DNA of 39,854 nt from an uncultured Chromatiaceae bacterium (GTDB taxonomy: Bacteria; Pseudomonadota; Gammaproteobacteria; Tenderiales; Tenderiaceae), in assembly GCA_945787735.1 (NCBI GenBank), contig CALZIQ010000001.1, forward strand, positions 1 to 39,854, written 5' to 3'. The first letter of the stretch is position 1; each line of letters starts with the position of its first letter. Below are positions 8,927 through 18,530 of this stretch, piece after piece. The notes under the pieces were generated by a model. That model was given only the letters and a program-made list of their open reading frames with translations, was not told where the DNA came from and ran no database searches. The position numbers were made by a program, and so were the translations under genes.

Positions 8927-9398
8927 ACGCATTCCCGGCCTGAATCTGGCAAATCCGATTCATCTGCTGGCCTTCGGATTTGGTTCGGGTGTAATGCCCA
9001 AGGCACCAGGTACCTGGGGCACACTAGTGGCGGTTCCTATTTTTTTATTGCTGCAGGATTTGCCCATGATGGCTTATCTGGCGGTGGTCATGTTCACGGC
9101 TGTTGTGGGTGTTTGGTTGTGCCATGTGGCGGCCAAAGACTTAGGCGTGCATGATCATCCGGGTATTGTCTGGGATGAGATTGTCGGCTACCTGATTACC
9201 ATGATCGCAGCGCCACCTGGCTGGCTCTGGTTGCTAATTGGCTTTGTGCTGTTTCGGTTGTTCGATATTCTAAAACCTTGGCCAATTCGTGCCATTGACC
9301 ATGGTGTTGATGGTGGACTGGGCATCATGCTGGATGATATTCTCGCCGGCGTGATGGCGTTGGCCTGTCTACAGCTGTTGGCCTACTTCTTTTCTTAA
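8919..9398 (+). CDS. pgpA: phosphatidylglycerophosphatase A
   Basis: PgpA is an inner-membrane enzyme that dephosphorylates phosphatidylglycerophosphate to phosphatidylglycerol. The family motif GVMPKAPGTWGTL is at about residues 25-37, and IVWDEIVGYLITM provides the conserved acidic residues. Three or four hydrophobic segments are visible. The start is TTG, overlapping thiL by eight bases, with a GAAAGGA ribosome binding site inside thiL. The stop codon directly abuts the stop of the convergent GGDEF-EAL gene, leaving no room for a terminator between them. Confidence 0.95.
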   Translation: MIKRIPGLNLANPIHLLAFGFGSGVMPKAPGTWGTLVAVPIFLLLQDLPMMAYLAVVMFTAVVGVWLCHVAAKDLGVHDHPGIVWDEIVGYLITMIAAPPGWLWLLIGFVLFRLFDILKPWPIRAIDHGVDGGLGIMLDDILAGVMALACLQLLAYFFS

Positions 9399-11828
9399 TC
9401 AGACGCTTGGTGTTGTAGGGTTGTCCTGTTTGGGCCACCAGTTGCTGTTATATAACCATTTTCGCAGTGCCTCGGCCGCCATGGGGCGAGTGATGTAATA
9501 CCCCTGAGCTAGGTCGCAGCCCATTTCCCTGAGCAGATAAAGCGCGGGCTCGTTGTCCACTCCTTCGGCGATCACCTGATGGCCCATGTTGTGGGCCAGG
9601 TCGATAGTGGAGCGTACAATGATCTTGTCCTCATTATGTTCCAGCATGGCATGTACAAAAGATCTGTCGACCTTGATTTCATGCACGGGTAATTGTTTGA
9701 GGTAGGCCAGTGATGAATAGCCGGTACCGAAGTCATCGATAGAAAGCTTGATGCCCATCTCATCGAGTTGTGTCAGGTTCTTCATTGCCTGCAGCGGGTC
9801 GTGCATCAGGGCGCGTTCGGTGATCTCAAGTTGCAGTTGGTTTGCATCCACGTTCCAGCGTTGCAAGAGTTGTCTGATGAATGTGCACAGGCCGGCATCA
9901 TAGAGGCTGCGTGATGATAGGTTGACCGACATACGTAGCCTCAGGCCGGTGTTATTCCAAAAATTAACTTGTTGTAGCGATTCTTCCAGCACAAAGGCAG
10001 TCAATTCACGAATGTGCCCGGAATGTTCTGCCAGCAGAATAAACTCATCTGGTTGGATCAGTCCCTTTTGCGGGTGCTGCCAACGCGCCAGCGCTTCTAC
10101 GCCTATCACCTTGTTGCTGCGCAGATCCACAGTCGGCTGGTAGTGCACAATAAACTCTTTCTCTTGCAGCCCGCGGCGCAGTTCGCCTGCCATGGAGAGG
10201 CGGCTGATGCTGTGATCATCCAGTTCTGGTTTGTAAAAGGTGTAATCGATGCCCGAGCGTTTGGCCACATACATAGCAATGTCAGCCTGGCGCATCAGCT
10301 TGCTGGGTTCTTCGCTATCTTGTGGATACATGGCAATGCCGATGCTAATACCGATATGGATATTTTTATCTTCGAAGATAAATGGCATGTCAATGGCGTG
10401 GGCGATTTTGCCGGCGGCCTGGATGATCTGTTCCTCGTCACTGATGTTGGGCAGCAGAATGGCGAATTCATCCCCACCAAGGCGGGCAACGGTATCGGAA
10501 TCACGCAGCACACCGCGCAGGCGCACAGCAACCTGTTGTAGCAGCAAATCACCATAATGATGTCCCAACGTGTCATTGATCTCTTTGAAACGATCAAGGT
10601 CGGTGAGCATCAGGGCGATGGAGTTGCCTTCACGTTTTGCCGTACGGATTGCCTGGGTCAGGCGGTCATTCAATAACACGCGGTTGGGTATGGATGTGAG
10701 TGAATCATGCAGGGCCTGGTGTTTGAGTTCCTTGTTAACATTGGCCAATTCACGGGTGCGTTTGATGACGCGTCTTTCCAGGTCCTCCTGCAATGACTTG
10801 ATCTTCGCTTCAGCCTGTTTGCGTTCGGTGATGTCACGGCAGACAAGTATATAAATGCTGCCGTCCATTTGACAGATCTCGTTGACCGAGGCCTCGACGT
10901 GGAAGGTATGACCGCTTTTGCGTTTGCCCTCGGTTTCAAATGGGGCGATCTGTTCAATGCTAAGTGCTTTTTCATTGTTGTGGGTTTCAAAAATGTCGGT
11001 GAAGGAGTTGCTAAACAGCAGATGAATATCCTTGCCGACCGCTTCACTAGCGGTATAGCCGAAGATTCGCTCAGCAGCCAGATTAAAAGACTGAATGCTA
11101 CCGTCTTTATCGATGGTGATTAGAGCGTCGATGACATTCGCCATGATAGTGCTCAGACGTGCCTCACGGGTGGCCAGGGCCTCGCTCTTGTTGACTAGTT
11201 CGCCACGCATCAATTCAAGATCTTGGATGAGCTGCTTAATCTCGCTAACGTTACTGTGAAAATCCAGCCGGCGTGAGTGTTTGCCCGAGGCGATTGTGCG
11301 AGCAGCCTGTCCAAGCTGTATCAAGGGCCTAGTCAATTGTGGGCCGAGCATGGAGGCAATCAGAACAGCCAGTAAAATATAAGCAATGGCAATGTAGGCA
11401 CCATATTGTTTTGTGCTGGCAAGCAGGTTTGCGGTTTCAGTCTCATCGTAGCCAAGCTGGAGAATGTAGGTTTGATCGCCAATGGTTAATGGCACGGCTA
11501 CGTAATAAAGATTGTCTGGTTGATCGCCGAAGCGTGGGTCTGTTTCAATTGTGGTGATTGAACCGTCCTGGATGTTGAGATGAATCAGTTTGAGTGAGTC
11601 GCCGCGGATCTGTTCGATATCGGCAGGTGGTTGCTGATAATTCCCCAGCGTGGCGGCCAATTGCGTAGCGTTTTGCACGCTATGATCAGCAAACTGGGTT
11701 TTGATGTGCCGTTCAATCGTGGGAAGAATCAGGATAAAGAGCACAGATGCCAGCAGGCCGTGAATGAGAAGCTCTGCCAGAACCATGCGGCTGGTAAATC
11801 TGTGAAAAAAACTACCCATGAAAGTCAT
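9399..11828 (-). CDS. membrane HAMP-PAS-GGDEF-EAL protein
   Basis: This 809-residue inner-membrane protein is predicted to control cyclic di-GMP. Order: TM helix about 17-37, periplasmic sensor 38-142, TM helix 143-162, HAMP about 163-215, PAS about 222-340, a coiled-coil linker, GGDEF (motif 451-455, with RDSD inhibition site 442-445), and EAL (about 548-795). The EAL domain retains EALARW (578-583) and the metal-binding DDFGTG (698-703). Both catalytic domains look intact, so synthesis or breakdown could dominate depending on signal. A short polar tail ends the protein. The ATG at MTFMGS is taken; MGSF three residues on is an alternative. Its stop meets the pgpA stop with no gap. Confidence 0.94.
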   Translation of the reverse strand: MTFMGSFFHRFTSRMVLAELLIHGLLASVLFILILPTIERHIKTQFADHSVQNATQLAATLGNYQQPPADIEQIRGDSLKLIHLNIQDGSITTIETDPRFGDQPDNLYYVAVPLTIGDQTYILQLGYDETETANLLASTKQYGAYIAIAYILLAVLIASMLGPQLTRPLIQLGQAARTIASGKHSRRLDFHSNVSEIKQLIQDLELMRGELVNKSEALATREARLSTIMANVIDALITIDKDGSIQSFNLAAERIFGYTASEAVGKDIHLLFSNSFTDIFETHNNEKALSIEQIAPFETEGKRKSGHTFHVEASVNEICQMDGSIYILVCRDITERKQAEAKIKSLQEDLERRVIKRTRELANVNKELKHQALHDSLTSIPNRVLLNDRLTQAIRTAKREGNSIALMLTDLDRFKEINDTLGHHYGDLLLQQVAVRLRGVLRDSDTVARLGGDEFAILLPNISDEEQIIQAAGKIAHAIDMPFIFEDKNIHIGISIGIAMYPQDSEEPSKLMRQADIAMYVAKRSGIDYTFYKPELDDHSISRLSMAGELRRGLQEKEFIVHYQPTVDLRSNKVIGVEALARWQHPQKGLIQPDEFILLAEHSGHIRELTAFVLEESLQQVNFWNNTGLRLRMSVNLSSRSLYDAGLCTFIRQLLQRWNVDANQLQLEITERALMHDPLQAMKNLTQLDEMGIKLSIDDFGTGYSSLAYLKQLPVHEIKVDRSFVHAMLEHNEDKIIVRSTIDLAHNMGHQVIAEGVDNEPALYLLREMGCDLAQGYYITRPMAAEALRKWLYNSNWWPKQDNPTTPSV

Positions 11829-11960
11829 GCTTCCTGAAAGTCTCTACCTGGATCTACAGAACGATTTCAGGGGGTAGTTGAAGTTATTATTCTTGCCTTA
11901 CCCCCATACCGCCAACTCTACCGGGAAGGGGGCTGTATCACAAGTGAAACGGGTCACAAA

Positions 11961-12755
11961 TCAGTCGTTGATTTGACGCTTGTCCTGCTCAATTAAAGCA
12001 TAAGCAGAGTGGTTATGAATCGACTCGAAATTCTCCGATTCAATGGTATAGGCGACGATGCGGTCATCGGCGTTGAGACTGGCAGCCACATCACGCACCA
12101 TGTCTTCGACAAACTTTGGATTGTCGTACGCGCGTTCGGTAACGTACTTTTCATCCGGTCGTTTAAGCAGGCCAAACAATTCGCATGAGGCCTGTTTTTC
12201 CACTAGATCGATAATGTCCTCAATCCAGACAAAATCACGCGTGCATACGGAAACAGTAACGTGAGAGCGTTGATTATGGGCGCCGTACTCCGAGATTTTC
12301 TTTGAGCAGGGGCAGAGGCTGGTGACTGGCACGACCACCTTGATATCTACGCGTGGCTGGCCATTCTTAATCTCACCCAGCAGGGTCACTTCATAGTCCA
12401 TCAGGCTTTTAACGCCTGAGACTGGGGCTGGTTTTTCAATGAAGTAGGCAAAAGACATTTCGATATGGCCGGCCTCGGCATCAAGGCGGTCGACCATCTC
12501 TTGCAGCATGTGTTCGAAGGATTCCACCGACAACTCGCGTTCATAGTTGTTGAGGATCTCAACAAAGCGCGACATATGTGTGCCCTTGAAGTTATGGGGC
12601 AGATTCACATACATGTTGAAATTGGCGATGGTGTGTTGTTCACCCTGGCTGCGGTCTTTGACCCGTACTGGATGTCGGATATCTTTGATACCAACCTTGT
12701 TGATGGGGATGCGACGGGTGTCTTCGCTGTTTTGCACGTCTGCAATGGTGGCCAT
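11961..12755 (-). CDS. folE2: GTP cyclohydrolase FolE2 (type IB)
   Basis: FolE2 converts GTP to 7,8-dihydroneopterin triphosphate, the entry point to folate and queuosine. The type-IB signature is clear: [20 protein letters not shown], with Cys148, Cys150 and His160. The 264-residue length is normal. It follows queD by 6 bases, and its ribosome binding site (GAGGAG) is formed by the last codons of queD. FolE2 makes the substrate that QueD uses, so the pair forms a short pathway. In bacteria with both types, FolE2 is often a zinc-starvation backup. I see no Zur site here, so it may be the only GTP cyclohydrolase I. Confidence 0.95.
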   Translation of the reverse strand: MATIADVQNSEDTRRIPINKVGIKDIRHPVRVKDRSQGEQHTIANFNMYVNLPHNFKGTHMSRFVEILNNYERELSVESFEHMLQEMVDRLDAEAGHIEMSFAYFIEKPAPVSGVKSLMDYEVTLLGEIKNGQPRVDIKVVVPVTSLCPCSKKISEYGAHNQRSHVTVSVCTRDFVWIEDIIDLVEKQASCELFGLLKRPDEKYVTERAYDNPKFVEDMVRDVAASLNADDRIVAYTIESENFESIHNHSAYALIEQDKRQIND

Positions 12756-12761
12756 GTCTCT

Positions 12762-13142
12762 TTACTCCTCGGTGTAACGGACACAAGCCCGCTCAGTTTC
12801 CCAGATGGTGATAGCGCTGACCCGGGTGGTATCGCTGTTCAGTTGTTTGGCTAGCTCGCTGTAGATGTAGGCGGCGATATTTTCTGCTGTCGGGTTGATC
12901 TCGTCGAAGGGGCTGAGCTCATTCAGATAGGTATGATCCAAGTGCTCGCAAATTACCTTTGTTTCCTTGCGGATTTGTTTGAAGTCCATGCCGATGCCCA
13001 CCTCGTTCAGCGACGTAGCAGTCACTTCGGCTTCAACCTTCCAGTTGTGGCCATGCAGTTTGGAACAATCGCCGGGATAATTGCGCAGGGAATGGGCGGC
13101 GGCAAAATCAGTAACGACTTTCAGGGTATAGCGTGCAGACAT
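12762..13142 (-). CDS. queD: 6-carboxytetrahydropterin synthase QueD
   Basis: QueD converts dihydroneopterin triphosphate to 6-carboxy-tetrahydropterin, the first dedicated step to preQ0 and queuosine in tRNA. Zinc ligands are His17, His30 and His32 (FAAAHSL and LHGHNW), and the catalytic cysteine is Cys26 in CSKLHGH. The C-terminal WETERACVRY carries the substrate-binding glutamate. At 126 residues it fits the short bacterial QueD type rather than the longer animal pyruvoyl-tetrahydropterin synthase. It starts 23 bases after the dxs stop, so read-through transcription from dxs is likely. Confidence 0.93.
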   Translation of the reverse strand: MSARYTLKVVTDFAAAHSLRNYPGDCSKLHGHNWKVEAEVTATSLNEVGIGMDFKQIRKETKVICEHLDHTYLNELSPFDEINPTAENIAAYIYSELAKQLNSDTTRVSAITIWETERACVRYTEE

Positions 13143-13165
13143 AATAATTAATGCTTCAGAAAATA

Positions 13166-15058
13166 CTAATAGGAATGTACTTGGACAGCTTTTGGGCTGG
13201 TTTTACTCTCAAAATGATGATTAATGCGTTCTATTATACCCTGAATACTTAATCCTGACTCATTTAGTAGGTCTTGGCGGTCACCTTGTTCGATAAAGTA
13301 GTCCGGTAGACCGAGTTGAATCAGCGCTGTATGTTTCGCTTGCTTGTCTAGTAACTGGGCTACCAAGCTGCCGGCGCCGCCAATCACTGAGTTTTCCTCG
13401 ATAGTCACTAGCAGGTCGTGCTCTTCGGCCAATTTTAGAACCAGGGGTTCGTCCAGGGGTTTTACAAAGCGCATGTTGACCACGGTGGCGTCCAGTTGTT
13501 CGCCTGCGGCTTCAGCCACTGATACCATGCTGCCATAGGCCAGCAGGGCGACGCGTTTGCCGCGGCGGCGCAGCTCGGCCCGGCCCAATGGTAAAGCGGT
13601 CATTTCTTTGTCGATTGTCATGCCCGGTCCAGTACCACGCGGATAGCGCACTGCGGCCGGGCCATCCAGGCAATAGCCGGTGAAGAGCATCTGGCGGCAT
13701 TCGTTTTCATCGGCAGGTGCCATGACGGTTATGTTGGGAATGCAGCTGAGATAACTCAAATCAAAGCTGCCGGCATGGGTAGGGCCATCGGGACCGACCA
13801 GGCCGGCGCGGTCAATGGCGAACAGCACGGGCAGATTTTGCAGTGCCACGTCGTGGATCAGCTGATCATAGGCGCGTTGCAGGAATGTGGAATAGATCGC
13901 CACCACCGGCTTCATGCCCTCGCAGGCCATGCCGGCGGCAACGGTAATGGCATGTTGTTCGGCAATGCCAACATCGATGTAACGTTTAGGAAATTGCTGC
14001 GAGAATTCCACTAGACCTGAGCCTTCGCGCATGGCCGGGGTGATGCCAACCAGGCGTTTGTCCGCCTCAGCCATGTCGCAGAGCCATTCACCAAACACCT
14101 GTGTATAGGTGGTTTTGTTGGCGCTGGCGAGCAGTTCACCATTGTCTGGGTCAAACTTGCCGACGCCATGGTAGGTACAGGGGTTCTGCTCTGCAGGGGT
14201 GAAGCCTTTGCCCTTTTTGGTGACGATGTGCAGGAATTGTGGCCCTTCAATTTCGCGCATATTGCGCAGGGTGCTAACCAGGGTGGGCAGGTCATGGCCG
14301 TCGATGGGGCCAATGTAGTTGAAACCCAGCTCTTCGAACAGGGTGCCAGGCACTACCATGCCCTTCATGTGTTCTTCGGCGCGTTTGGCCAGTTCCCAGA
14401 CGCTAGGCATCTTTCCGAGCACCTTTTTACTGGTATCGCGCATGGAAGAGTAAAATCGGCCAGACAGAACCCGGGCCAGGTAATTGGACATGCCGCCCAC
14501 ATTGGGTGAGATCGACATCTCGTTGTCATTTAGCACCACCAGTAGATTGGCATCCACATCCCCGGCGTGATTTAGCGCCTCGAAGGCCATGCCGGCGGTC
14601 ATGGCGCCGTCACCGATGATGGCCACCGCCTTGCGGTCAATGCCTTGCTCCTGCGCGGCCAATGCCATGCCCAGGGCGGCGCTGATTGAGGTGCTGGAAT
14701 GACCCACGCCAAAGGTGTCATAGGGGCTTTCTTCCCGTTTGGGGAAACCGGCCAGGCCATCTTTCTGACGCAGTGTTGGCATTTGTTCGCGTCGACCGGT
14801 AAGAATCTTGTGCGGGTAGCTCTGGTGACCTACATCCCACACCAGGCGGTCTTCAGGCGTATTGAAGACATAGTGTAGGGCAACGGTCAGTTCGATGGTG
14901 CCCAGCCCAGCCGAAAGATGTCCACCGGTGTGGCTGACCGACTGGATCAGAAAGCGGCGTAGCTCATCAGCCAACTCGGGCAGCTGCTCCTGCGATAATT
15001 GGCGCAGCTCATCCGGTGTGTTGATGTTCTCCAGCAGGGAGTAGGTTTGGGCGGTCAT
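13166..15058 (-). CDS. dxs: 1-deoxy-D-xylulose-5-phosphate synthase
   Basis: Dxs joins pyruvate and glyceraldehyde-3-phosphate in a thiamine-pyrophosphate-dependent reaction, the first step of the non-mevalonate isoprenoid pathway. Thiamine-binding [18 protein letters not shown], the N-terminal [16 protein letters not shown], and the [11 protein letters not shown] and [15 protein letters not shown] stretches are all intact. The length is 630 residues. Its own promoter may lie just upstream (15068-15095). No clear ribosome binding site is present (CAGAGAGC before the ATG). ispA, which uses products of this pathway, lies upstream, and queD follows. Confidence 0.98.
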   Translation of the reverse strand: MTAQTYSLLENINTPDELRQLSQEQLPELADELRRFLIQSVSHTGGHLSAGLGTIELTVALHYVFNTPEDRLVWDVGHQSYPHKILTGRREQMPTLRQKDGLAGFPKREESPYDTFGVGHSSTSISAALGMALAAQEQGIDRKAVAIIGDGAMTAGMAFEALNHAGDVDANLLVVLNDNEMSISPNVGGMSNYLARVLSGRFYSSMRDTSKKVLGKMPSVWELAKRAEEHMKGMVVPGTLFEELGFNYIGPIDGHDLPTLVSTLRNMREIEGPQFLHIVTKKGKGFTPAEQNPCTYHGVGKFDPDNGELLASANKTTYTQVFGEWLCDMAEADKRLVGITPAMREGSGLVEFSQQFPKRYIDVGIAEQHAITVAAGMACEGMKPVVAIYSTFLQRAYDQLIHDVALQNLPVLFAIDRAGLVGPDGPTHAGSFDLSYLSCIPNITVMAPADENECRQMLFTGYCLDGPAAVRYPRGTGPGMTIDKEMTALPLGRAELRRRGKRVALLAYGSMVSVAEAAGEQLDATVVNMRFVKPLDEPLVLKLAEEHDLLVTIEENSVIGGAGSLVAQLLDKQAKHTALIQLGLPDYFIEQGDRQDLLNESGLSIQGIIERINHHFESKTSPKAVQVHSY

Positions 15059-15067
15059 GCTCTCTGA

Positions 15068-15095
15068 TTTATATAGGGTGCGGAAAAACGGTCAA
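15068..15095 (-). promoter_or_regulatory. candidate sigma-70 promoter of dxs
   Basis: Read on the minus strand, TTGACC (15095-15090) is followed after 16 bases by TATAAA (15073-15068). Both hexamers are close to consensus. Initiation 6-7 bases beyond would fall near 15061, only about 3 bases before the dxs ATG, so the mRNA would have almost no leader. The spacer contains part of the dispersed GGTGCG repeat. Confidence 0.45.
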
Positions 15096-15253
15096 TTATG
15101 AGGCCCGGGCGGGTATGTAGCAAGCCCGGAATATCAGGGTTGTCGTCTCATGAGCGGGAGAGGGGGCCAAAGATACATAGGGTGCGCAATGCGCCCCGCG
15201 GTGTTTAGGGCGGGTGGCAACCGAAAGAAACGGTGCGCATTGCGCATCCTATG
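15072..15253. repeat. cluster of palindromic GGTGCGCAATGCGC elements
   Basis: Two facing copies lie at 15176-15198 and 15231-15253. The arms match at 21 of 23 positions when one is reverse-complemented, sharing CATAGG, TGCGCAATGCGC and CCG. They enclose about 32 bases. Each arm is itself nearly palindromic around TGCGCA-TGCGC. A third partial copy (TATAGGGTGCG, 15072-15082) overlaps the putative dxs promoter. The element recurs upstream of xseB and at the parC/SulP junction. Most of the 202-base ispA-dxs gap is therefore repeat-derived. Confidence 0.75.
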
Positions 15254-15260
15254 CCTCTTT

Positions 15261-16166
15261 CTAACTGTTGCGCGAGATGATGTATCGCGCCATCCAGCGC
15301 AGTGGATCAGCCTTTTCATCGAAGCTATCCAGGCTGCCCAGGGCATCCTGATACAGCCCCTGGGCTCGCTCCTTGGCACCCTCCAGTCCCAGCAGGGCGG
15401 GGTAGGTGGGTTTGTCTCTGGCAATATCCGCGCCTTGGGTCTTGCCCAAGGTCTCGGTGTCGCTTTCGATATCCAGAATGTCGTCCTGGATCTGAAAAGC
15501 CAGGCCGATGCACTTGGCGTAGTGGTCCAGCTGTTTTAGCTGTGCCTCGGTGACGTTTTCACAGCTGAGGGCACCGAGCATAACGCTGACCCGGATCAGG
15601 GCGCCGGTCTTGTGGATGTGCATGTTTTCCAGCGTCGGCAAGTCGAGATTTTTACCGACAGATTCCAGATCGATGGCTTGGCCGCCGCACATGCCGCGTG
15701 AGCCCGAGGCGATGGCGAGCCGGTCGATCATCTGAAGCCGTTTTTCGGCGTTGATCTGCATCTGTTTATCATGGGCCAGCGTATGAAATGCCAGCGCTTG
15801 GATAGCGTCACCGGCCAGAATGGCGCAAGCCTCATCGAACGCCTTATGGCAGGTGGGTTTGCCGCGTCGCAGGTCGTCGTCATCCATCGCGGGCAGATCG
15901 TCGTGGATCAGTGAATAGGCGTGGATCAGCTCTACTGCTGCGGCTGGGGCATCCAGTTGTTCCAGGGGGACGTTTAGGGCTTGACCGGCACTATAGACCA
16001 GAAACGGCCGTACCCGTTTACCACCATCAAGCACGGAATAACGCATCGCTTTATGCAGGGTTTCGGGGGCTACGCAGGCTTTGGGCAGCCAGTGGTCGAG
16101 CGTGTTTTCGGTGCGGGCCTGGTGGGCGGCGAGCAGATCCTGGAGTGCGGCGCTGTTACTGGTCAT
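15261..16166 (-). CDS. ispA: farnesyl diphosphate synthase
   Basis: IspA condenses isopentenyl diphosphate with dimethylallyl and geranyl diphosphates to give farnesyl diphosphate, the precursor of quinone side chains and undecaprenyl phosphate. The first aspartate-rich motif is DDLPAMD (residues 89-95), followed by [14 protein letters not shown]. The second is [20 protein letters not shown] start at MTSNSAAL (301 residues), because the 21 residues before it in the open frame are an arginine-rich read of xseB in another frame and match no relative. This start overlaps the xseB stop by 11 bases, normal for this gene pair. dxs follows 202 bases later. Confidence 0.96.
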   Translation of the reverse strand: MTSNSAALQDLLAAHQARTENTLDHWLPKACVAPETLHKAMRYSVLDGGKRVRPFLVYSAGQALNVPLEQLDAPAAAVELIHAYSLIHDDLPAMDDDDLRRGKPTCHKAFDEACAILAGDAIQALAFHTLAHDKQMQINAEKRLQMIDRLAIASGSRGMCGGQAIDLESVGKNLDLPTLENMHIHKTGALIRVSVMLGALSCENVTEAQLKQLDHYAKCIGLAFQIQDDILDIESDTETLGKTQGADIARDKPTYPALLGLEGAKERAQGLYQDALGSLDSFDEKADPLRWMARYIISRNS

Positions 16167-16395
16167 TGTCGTCAAACGCCTCCGCCTCGCCGTTTTTGTC
16201 CAACAGGATTTGGACCTTCTGCTCCGCATCTTGCAGCGCTTTCTGACAGCTGCGCGTCAGGGTGACACCGCGTTCGAACAGTTTGAGCGACTCTTCCAGG
16301 CTGATGTCACCCTGTTCCAGGGTTTCGACCAGGGTTTCTAGTTCGGCCAGCTCGGTCTCGAAGTCAGGCTGTTTTTTGTTTGTCTTTCTTGGCAT
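16156..16395 (-). CDS. xseB: exodeoxyribonuclease VII small subunit
   Basis: XseB is the small subunit of exonuclease VII, which degrades single-stranded DNA to oligonucleotides. This 79-residue protein has the family core [32 protein letters not shown] split across its first 49 residues, followed by [16 protein letters not shown]. It is all helical. The large subunit gene xseA is not in the window. A half copy of the dispersed GGTGCGC repeat lies just upstream (16401-16412), and its AGGG is the only ribosome-binding-like sequence before the ATG. It heads the xseB-ispA-dxs set, divergent from parE. Confidence 0.95.
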   Translation of the reverse strand: MPRKTNKKQPDFETELAELETLVETLEQGDISLEESLKLFERGVTLTRSCQKALQDAEQKVQILLDKNGEAEAFDDNDQ

Positions 16396-16400
16396 TTATC

Positions 16401-16412
16401 TGCGCACCCTAC
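16401..16412 (-). repeat. half copy of the palindromic repeat
   Basis: On the minus strand this reads GTAGGGTGCGCA, identical to the left half of the element at the parC/SulP junction. It lies 5 bases before the xseB ATG, so it would be in the xseB mRNA leader or overlap its ribosome binding site. It is too short to be certain on its own; the exact match to the longer copies is the support. Confidence 0.5.
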
Positions 16413-16504
16413 ATTCGCCGCATCTTCGTTTGCATGATGCGTTTCCAGGGTCCACATGATACAGTTTCCGCGCATTGAATTAACAGGGTAATCACAATTT
16501 TAGT

Positions 16505-18391
16505 ATGAGCAGTAATTACGACGCGTCCGCTATCGAAGTCCTCAGCGGTCTAGAGCCGGTGCGCAAACGCCCGGGTATGTACACCGATACCACCCGCCCT
16601 AATCACTTGGCCCAGGAGGTGATCGACAACTCGGTCGACGAGGCCATGGCGGGTCATGCCAAGAAGGTTGAGATCACCTTGTACAAAGACGGCTCGCTTG
16701 AGGTCAGTGACGACGGCCGCGGCATGCCGGTGGATATCCATCCCAAGGAAGGTGTTCCGGGTATCGAAGTGATTCTGACCAAGCTCCATGCCGGTGGCAA
16801 GTTTTCAAACAAAAATTATCAGTATTCCGGCGGTTTGCACGGCGTAGGTATCTCTGTGGTCAACGCGCTTTCCAAACACTTGGAGGTGTGGGTCAAGCGC
16901 GGTGGCCAGGAATACAACATCGCTTTTGCCAGCGGCCAAAAGGTTTCGGAGCTGGAGGTGGTGGGCAAGGTTGGCAAGCAAAATACCGGAACCCGGCTGC
17001 GTTTCTGGCCCGATGCCCAGTTCTTTGATTCGATCAATTTTTCGGTAAGTAAACTCAAGCATGTGTTACGTGCGAAGGCAGTGCTCTGCCCTGGTCTGCA
17101 TGTCAGCTTTTTTGATGAAAAATCGGGCGATACGGAAGAGTGGTATTACGAGGATGGCCTGAGCGATTACCTCGACTCTGCTTTGCAGGGGTTCAGCTTG
17201 TTACCGGAAGAGTTGTTCATCGGTGGTACAGCCTCTGCGCATGAGGCGGCCGACTGGGCCGTGGTGTGGCTGCCTGAAGGTGGCGAGCTAATTACCGAGA
17301 GTTACGTCAATCTGATTCCCACGGCCCAGGGTGGCACCCACGTGAATGGTCTGCGCACCGGCCTCACCGATGCCATTCGCGAGTTTTGTGAATTCCGCAA
17401 CCTGCTGCCGCGCGGCGTTAAGCTGGCGCCGGACGATGTCTGGGACAAGTGCGCCTATGTGCTGTCGGTGAAGCTGGAAGACCCCCAATTCAGCGGTCAG
17501 ACCAAGGAAAGACTTTCATCGCGTGAGTGCGCGCCGTTCATCTCCGGTGTGGTCAAGGACGCCTTCAGCCTGTGGCTCAACCAGCACACCGAGGCGGGCG
17601 AACAGATTGCCATGCTGGCAATTAGCAATGCGCAATCAAGAATGCGTGCCGGTAAAAAGGTGGTGCGTAAGAAGGTCACTTCGGGGCCGGCCCTGCCGGG
17701 CAAACTGGCCGATTGCAGTTCGCAGGACCTGGGTCGAACCGAGCTGTTTCTAGTGGAAGGGGATTCGGCCGGTGGCTCGGCCAAGCAGGCGCGTGATCGT
17801 GTCTATCAGGCCATCATGCCGCTGCGGGGCAAAATCCTGAATACTTGGGAGGTTGACTCGGCCGAGGTGCTGGGTTCTCAGGAAGTGCATGATATCTCGG
17901 TGGCTGTCGGCGTCGAGCCGGGTTCGGATGTGTTGAAGGGTCTGCGCTATGGCAAGGTTTGCATCCTCGCCGATGCCGACTCTGATGGTGCCCACATCGC
18001 CACGCTGCTGTGCGCGCTGTTTCTGCGCCATTTTCGCCCCTTGGTGGGTGCGGGTCATGTCTATGTCGCTATGCCACCATTGTTTCGTATTGACGTGGGC
18101 AAGCAGGTCTTCTATGCCCTGGATGAAGCGGAACGTCAGGGGGTGCTGGACCGCATCGCCGCTGACAAACTCAAAGGCAAGGTGTCGGTCCAGCGTTTCA
18201 AAGGGCTGGGTGAGATGAATCCATTGCAGCTGCGTGAAACCACCATCGATCCTGATACCCGCCGCCTGGTGCAACTCACCCTCGATAGCGGCGATGATAC
18301 CTATCAGATAATGGACATGCTGTTGGCTAAAAAGCGCGCCGCCGACCGACGTGCCTGGCTCGAGAGCAAGGGTAATCTGGCCGAAGTTTAA
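16505..18391 (+). CDS. parE: DNA topoisomerase IV subunit B
   Basis: ParE is the ATPase subunit of topoisomerase IV, which unlinks daughter chromosomes. The GHKL ATPase motifs are present: EVIDNSVDEAMAGHAK, DDGRGMPVDIHPKEG and GGLHGVGISVVNALS. The Toprim domain has EGDSAGGSAKQARDR, PLRGKILN and the metal-binding DADSDGAH. The length, 628 residues, matches E. coli ParE (630) and lacks the extra insert of gammaproteobacterial GyrB, so ParE is preferred to GyrB. The partner parC is in the same window about 12.5 kb downstream. The parE ATG has a poor ribosome binding site. Confidence 0.97.
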   Translation: MSSNYDASAIEVLSGLEPVRKRPGMYTDTTRPNHLAQEVIDNSVDEAMAGHAKKVEITLYKDGSLEVSDDGRGMPVDIHPKEGVPGIEVILTKLHAGGKFSNKNYQYSGGLHGVGISVVNALSKHLEVWVKRGGQEYNIAFASGQKVSELEVVGKVGKQNTGTRLRFWPDAQFFDSINFSVSKLKHVLRAKAVLCPGLHVSFFDEKSGDTEEWYYEDGLSDYLDSALQGFSLLPEELFIGGTASAHEAADWAVVWLPEGGELITESYVNLIPTAQGGTHVNGLRTGLTDAIREFCEFRNLLPRGVKLAPDDVWDKCAYVLSVKLEDPQFSGQTKERLSSRECAPFISGVVKDAFSLWLNQHTEAGEQIAMLAISNAQSRMRAGKKVVRKKVTSGPALPGKLADCSSQDLGRTELFLVEGDSAGGSAKQARDRVYQAIMPLRGKILNTWEVDSAEVLGSQEVHDISVAVGVEPGSDVLKGLRYGKVCILADADSDGAHIATLLCALFLRHFRPLVGAGHVYVAMPPLFRIDVGKQVFYALDEAERQGVLDRIAADKLKGKVSVQRFKGLGEMNPLQLRETTIDPDTRRLVQLTLDSGDDTYQIMDMLLAKKRAADRRAWLESKGNLAEV

Positions 18392-18530
18392 GCGTTGCAT
18401 TTACCACCAGCGAATCAGCTTCAATCTATGTGATCAGGCGTTAATCATCGGTCTATACTTAGTCTGTTACGGATGTGTAAATAGAGCTATTTAATTATAA
18501 GTCAATCATAATATTCTTAGGGGGAAGCTT

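Noticed and set aside
15072-15253. CRISPR array in the ispA-dxs gap
   Set aside because: The copies are inverted rather than direct repeats, too few, and unequally spaced.
16167-16229. N-terminal extension of IspA
   Set aside because: The arginine-rich stretch is xseB read in another frame; the MTSNSAAL start overlaps xseB normally.
17750-18400. 216-residue minus-strand frame over parE
   Set aside because: It mirrors the conserved Toprim region of parE; no independent coding signal is visible.
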